From JAFDZW01 sp035632315 (lineage in GTDB: Bacteria > Bacteroidota > Ignavibacteria > Palsa-1295), in NCBI GenBank assembly GCA_035632315.1, contig DASQGZ010000048.1, forward strand, positions 62,001-126,000: a stretch of 64,000 nt of DNA. Direction: 5' to 3'. Made by a program: the position numbers and the translations under genes. Positions within the stretch are counted from its first letter, which is position 1. Every line of letters starts with the position of its first letter. Below are positions 63,253-64,000 of the stretch, piece by piece. A model generated the notes under the pieces. The model saw only the letters and a program-made list of their open reading frames with translations. It searched no databases and was not told the DNA's origin.

Positions 63253-64000
63253 TCTTTTGGTCGTTTCAACTGTTGCCTCAGCCCAAACAACCGCGCTTAC
63301 TTCCGACACGACCAAGCATCGGGACTCGACCCACGTCATTACTTCGAAAGCATTTCGATGCCCGATTGCAGTAACTGCCGGACCAACAACGATCATCTCC
63401 AACGATGCCGTTCGCTATTACGGCTCACCGCAAACATTTTCAGCAGTGATCGAAGAATCCGTTTCGGCAATGCCGCTGATGCTTGACGATCAAGGGTATG
63501 GACGCGAGACATTTCTTTCGACTTCGCGATACAACGAACCGTTCGTTACCACATTCATCAATGGTGTTCTGCCGCTTAACGATCCGATCACCGGAAATTC
63601 GATGTTGAATTATTTTCCTCTCGAACTTGCATCGAATATCGAATTAATGCGCGGTGGAGAATTTGGTTCGCTTGACCACGCATCAAGTGATGCGGTAAAT
63701 CTCAGGCTCGAAACATTTCGAGCGCCGATCGCTTATTCGCGTTTTCATTATACGCAGGAATTGTCGCACAGCTTTTCAAATTTCGAAGGACTCTTCAGCG
63801 TCAATACTTCTGAAGCGATGAACCTTGTCTTCGCCGTCTATCGCAGAGGCTCGGGCAGCGCATTGACATCCACGACACTCAATCTTAACCCACGCGCTGA
63901 CGACTGGTGGATTCGTACGCAGGCTAACTACGATACCAAAAGCGTTCATGCGCTGTTCTTGATGTTATATACATCGGCGTTCAGCGGACTCAACGGAGGC
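63245..64000 (+). CDS. TonB-plug-like outer-membrane protein, N-terminal part (cut by the window edge)
   Basis: Open for 252 codons with no stop at the right edge. ATG at 63245 is inside a palindromic repeat; only 14 residues (MTSLLVVSTVASAQ) precede the cleavage-like site, short for a signal peptide, though an in-frame extension through the repeat would lengthen it. TonB plug-like elements: YYGSPQTFSAVIEE, PFVTTFINGVLPL, YFPLELASNIELMRGGEFGSL, then barrel strands. Likely a receptor or related porin. Confidence 0.7.
   Translation, partial: MTSLLVVSTVASAQTTALTSDTTKHRDSTHVITSKAFRCPIAVTAGPTTIISNDAVRYYGSPQTFSAVIEESVSAMPLMLDDQGYGRETFLSTSRYNEPFVTTFINGVLPLNDPITGNSMLNYFPLELASNIELMRGGEFGSLDHASSDAVNLRLETFRAPIAYSRFHYTQELSHSFSNFEGLFSVNTSEAMNLVFAVYRRGSGSALTSTTLNLNPRADDWWIRTQANYDTKSVHALFLMLYTSAFSGLNGG

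Overview
The window looks like a chromosomal segment of a Bacteroidota/Chlorobi-group (FCB) bacterium, possibly a Kapabacteria- or Ignavibacteria-like lineage. This is inferred from several large secreted proteins ending in type IX secretion (T9SS) C-terminal sorting domains, from Bacteroidota-type promoters (TTG, about 20 nt, TAnnTTTG) upstream of several genes, from scarce Shine-Dalgarno sequences, and from families common in that group (DUF4199, DUF4234, PorT-like barrels). No 16S gene is present, so the exact taxon is not fixed.

Layout. 1-6.6 kb (minus strand): start of purB, a ParE/RelE-type toxin with its antitoxin, cca, and a biotin operon bioB-bioF-bioD-bioA led by a small Rieske protein. 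6.7-14.8 kb (plus): a tri-haem cytochrome c, a T9SS-sorted beta-helix protein, a DsbD-N-like protein with a redoxin, trmO, and a MarR regulator coupled to a ClC chloride channel. 14.9-18.8 kb: a lipoprotein, an orphan umuC polymerase with a conspicuous palindromic 5' region, and a membrane protein. 18.9-24.6 kb (minus): a stress/small-molecule cluster (GyrI-like, VOC, DUF4234, two SRPBCC paralogues, SDR, YciI/DGPF, ECF sigma factor with C-terminal repeats).

24.6-33.8 kb is an accessory island lying downstream of a 23S-5S rRNA operon (33.8-37.2 kb, minus). It holds a P-loop kinase, DUF4199 plus a LuxR-type regulator, an outer-membrane barrel, an orphan phage-terminase-like protein, an operon of a PD-(D/E)XK-like protein, an HTH-ImmA/IrrE protease and a PIN protein, a decayed Fic module sitting inside a partial gene duplication, a RecA-like protein with a degenerate P-loop, and a small secreted protein. 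The boundaries between these modules carry same-orientation degenerate copies of the 5S rRNA 3' end and/or its terminator. This is the most unusual structure in the window and suggests tandem accretion of cassettes at the 5S gene. The 23S-5S operon has no 16S gene or tRNA next to it.

37.7-64 kb: T9SS cargo (37.7-39.8), a MacB-like permease, an OmpA-type barrel protein, a TPR protein, then a housekeeping run (mltG, desaturase, pgsA-like, pgpA, cinA, S9 peptidase), an Old Yellow Enzyme fused to a fibronectin-like domain, a CADD/PqqC-like protein (possible pABA synthase), small lipoproteins with T9SS-tail remnants, two tandem large T9SS cargo proteins, rseP, dxr, and the 5' end of a TonB-plug-like protein at the right edge. 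Short dispersed palindromic repeats are scattered through the intergenic regions. Percent identities and short-site coordinates were judged by eye and may be off by a base or two.
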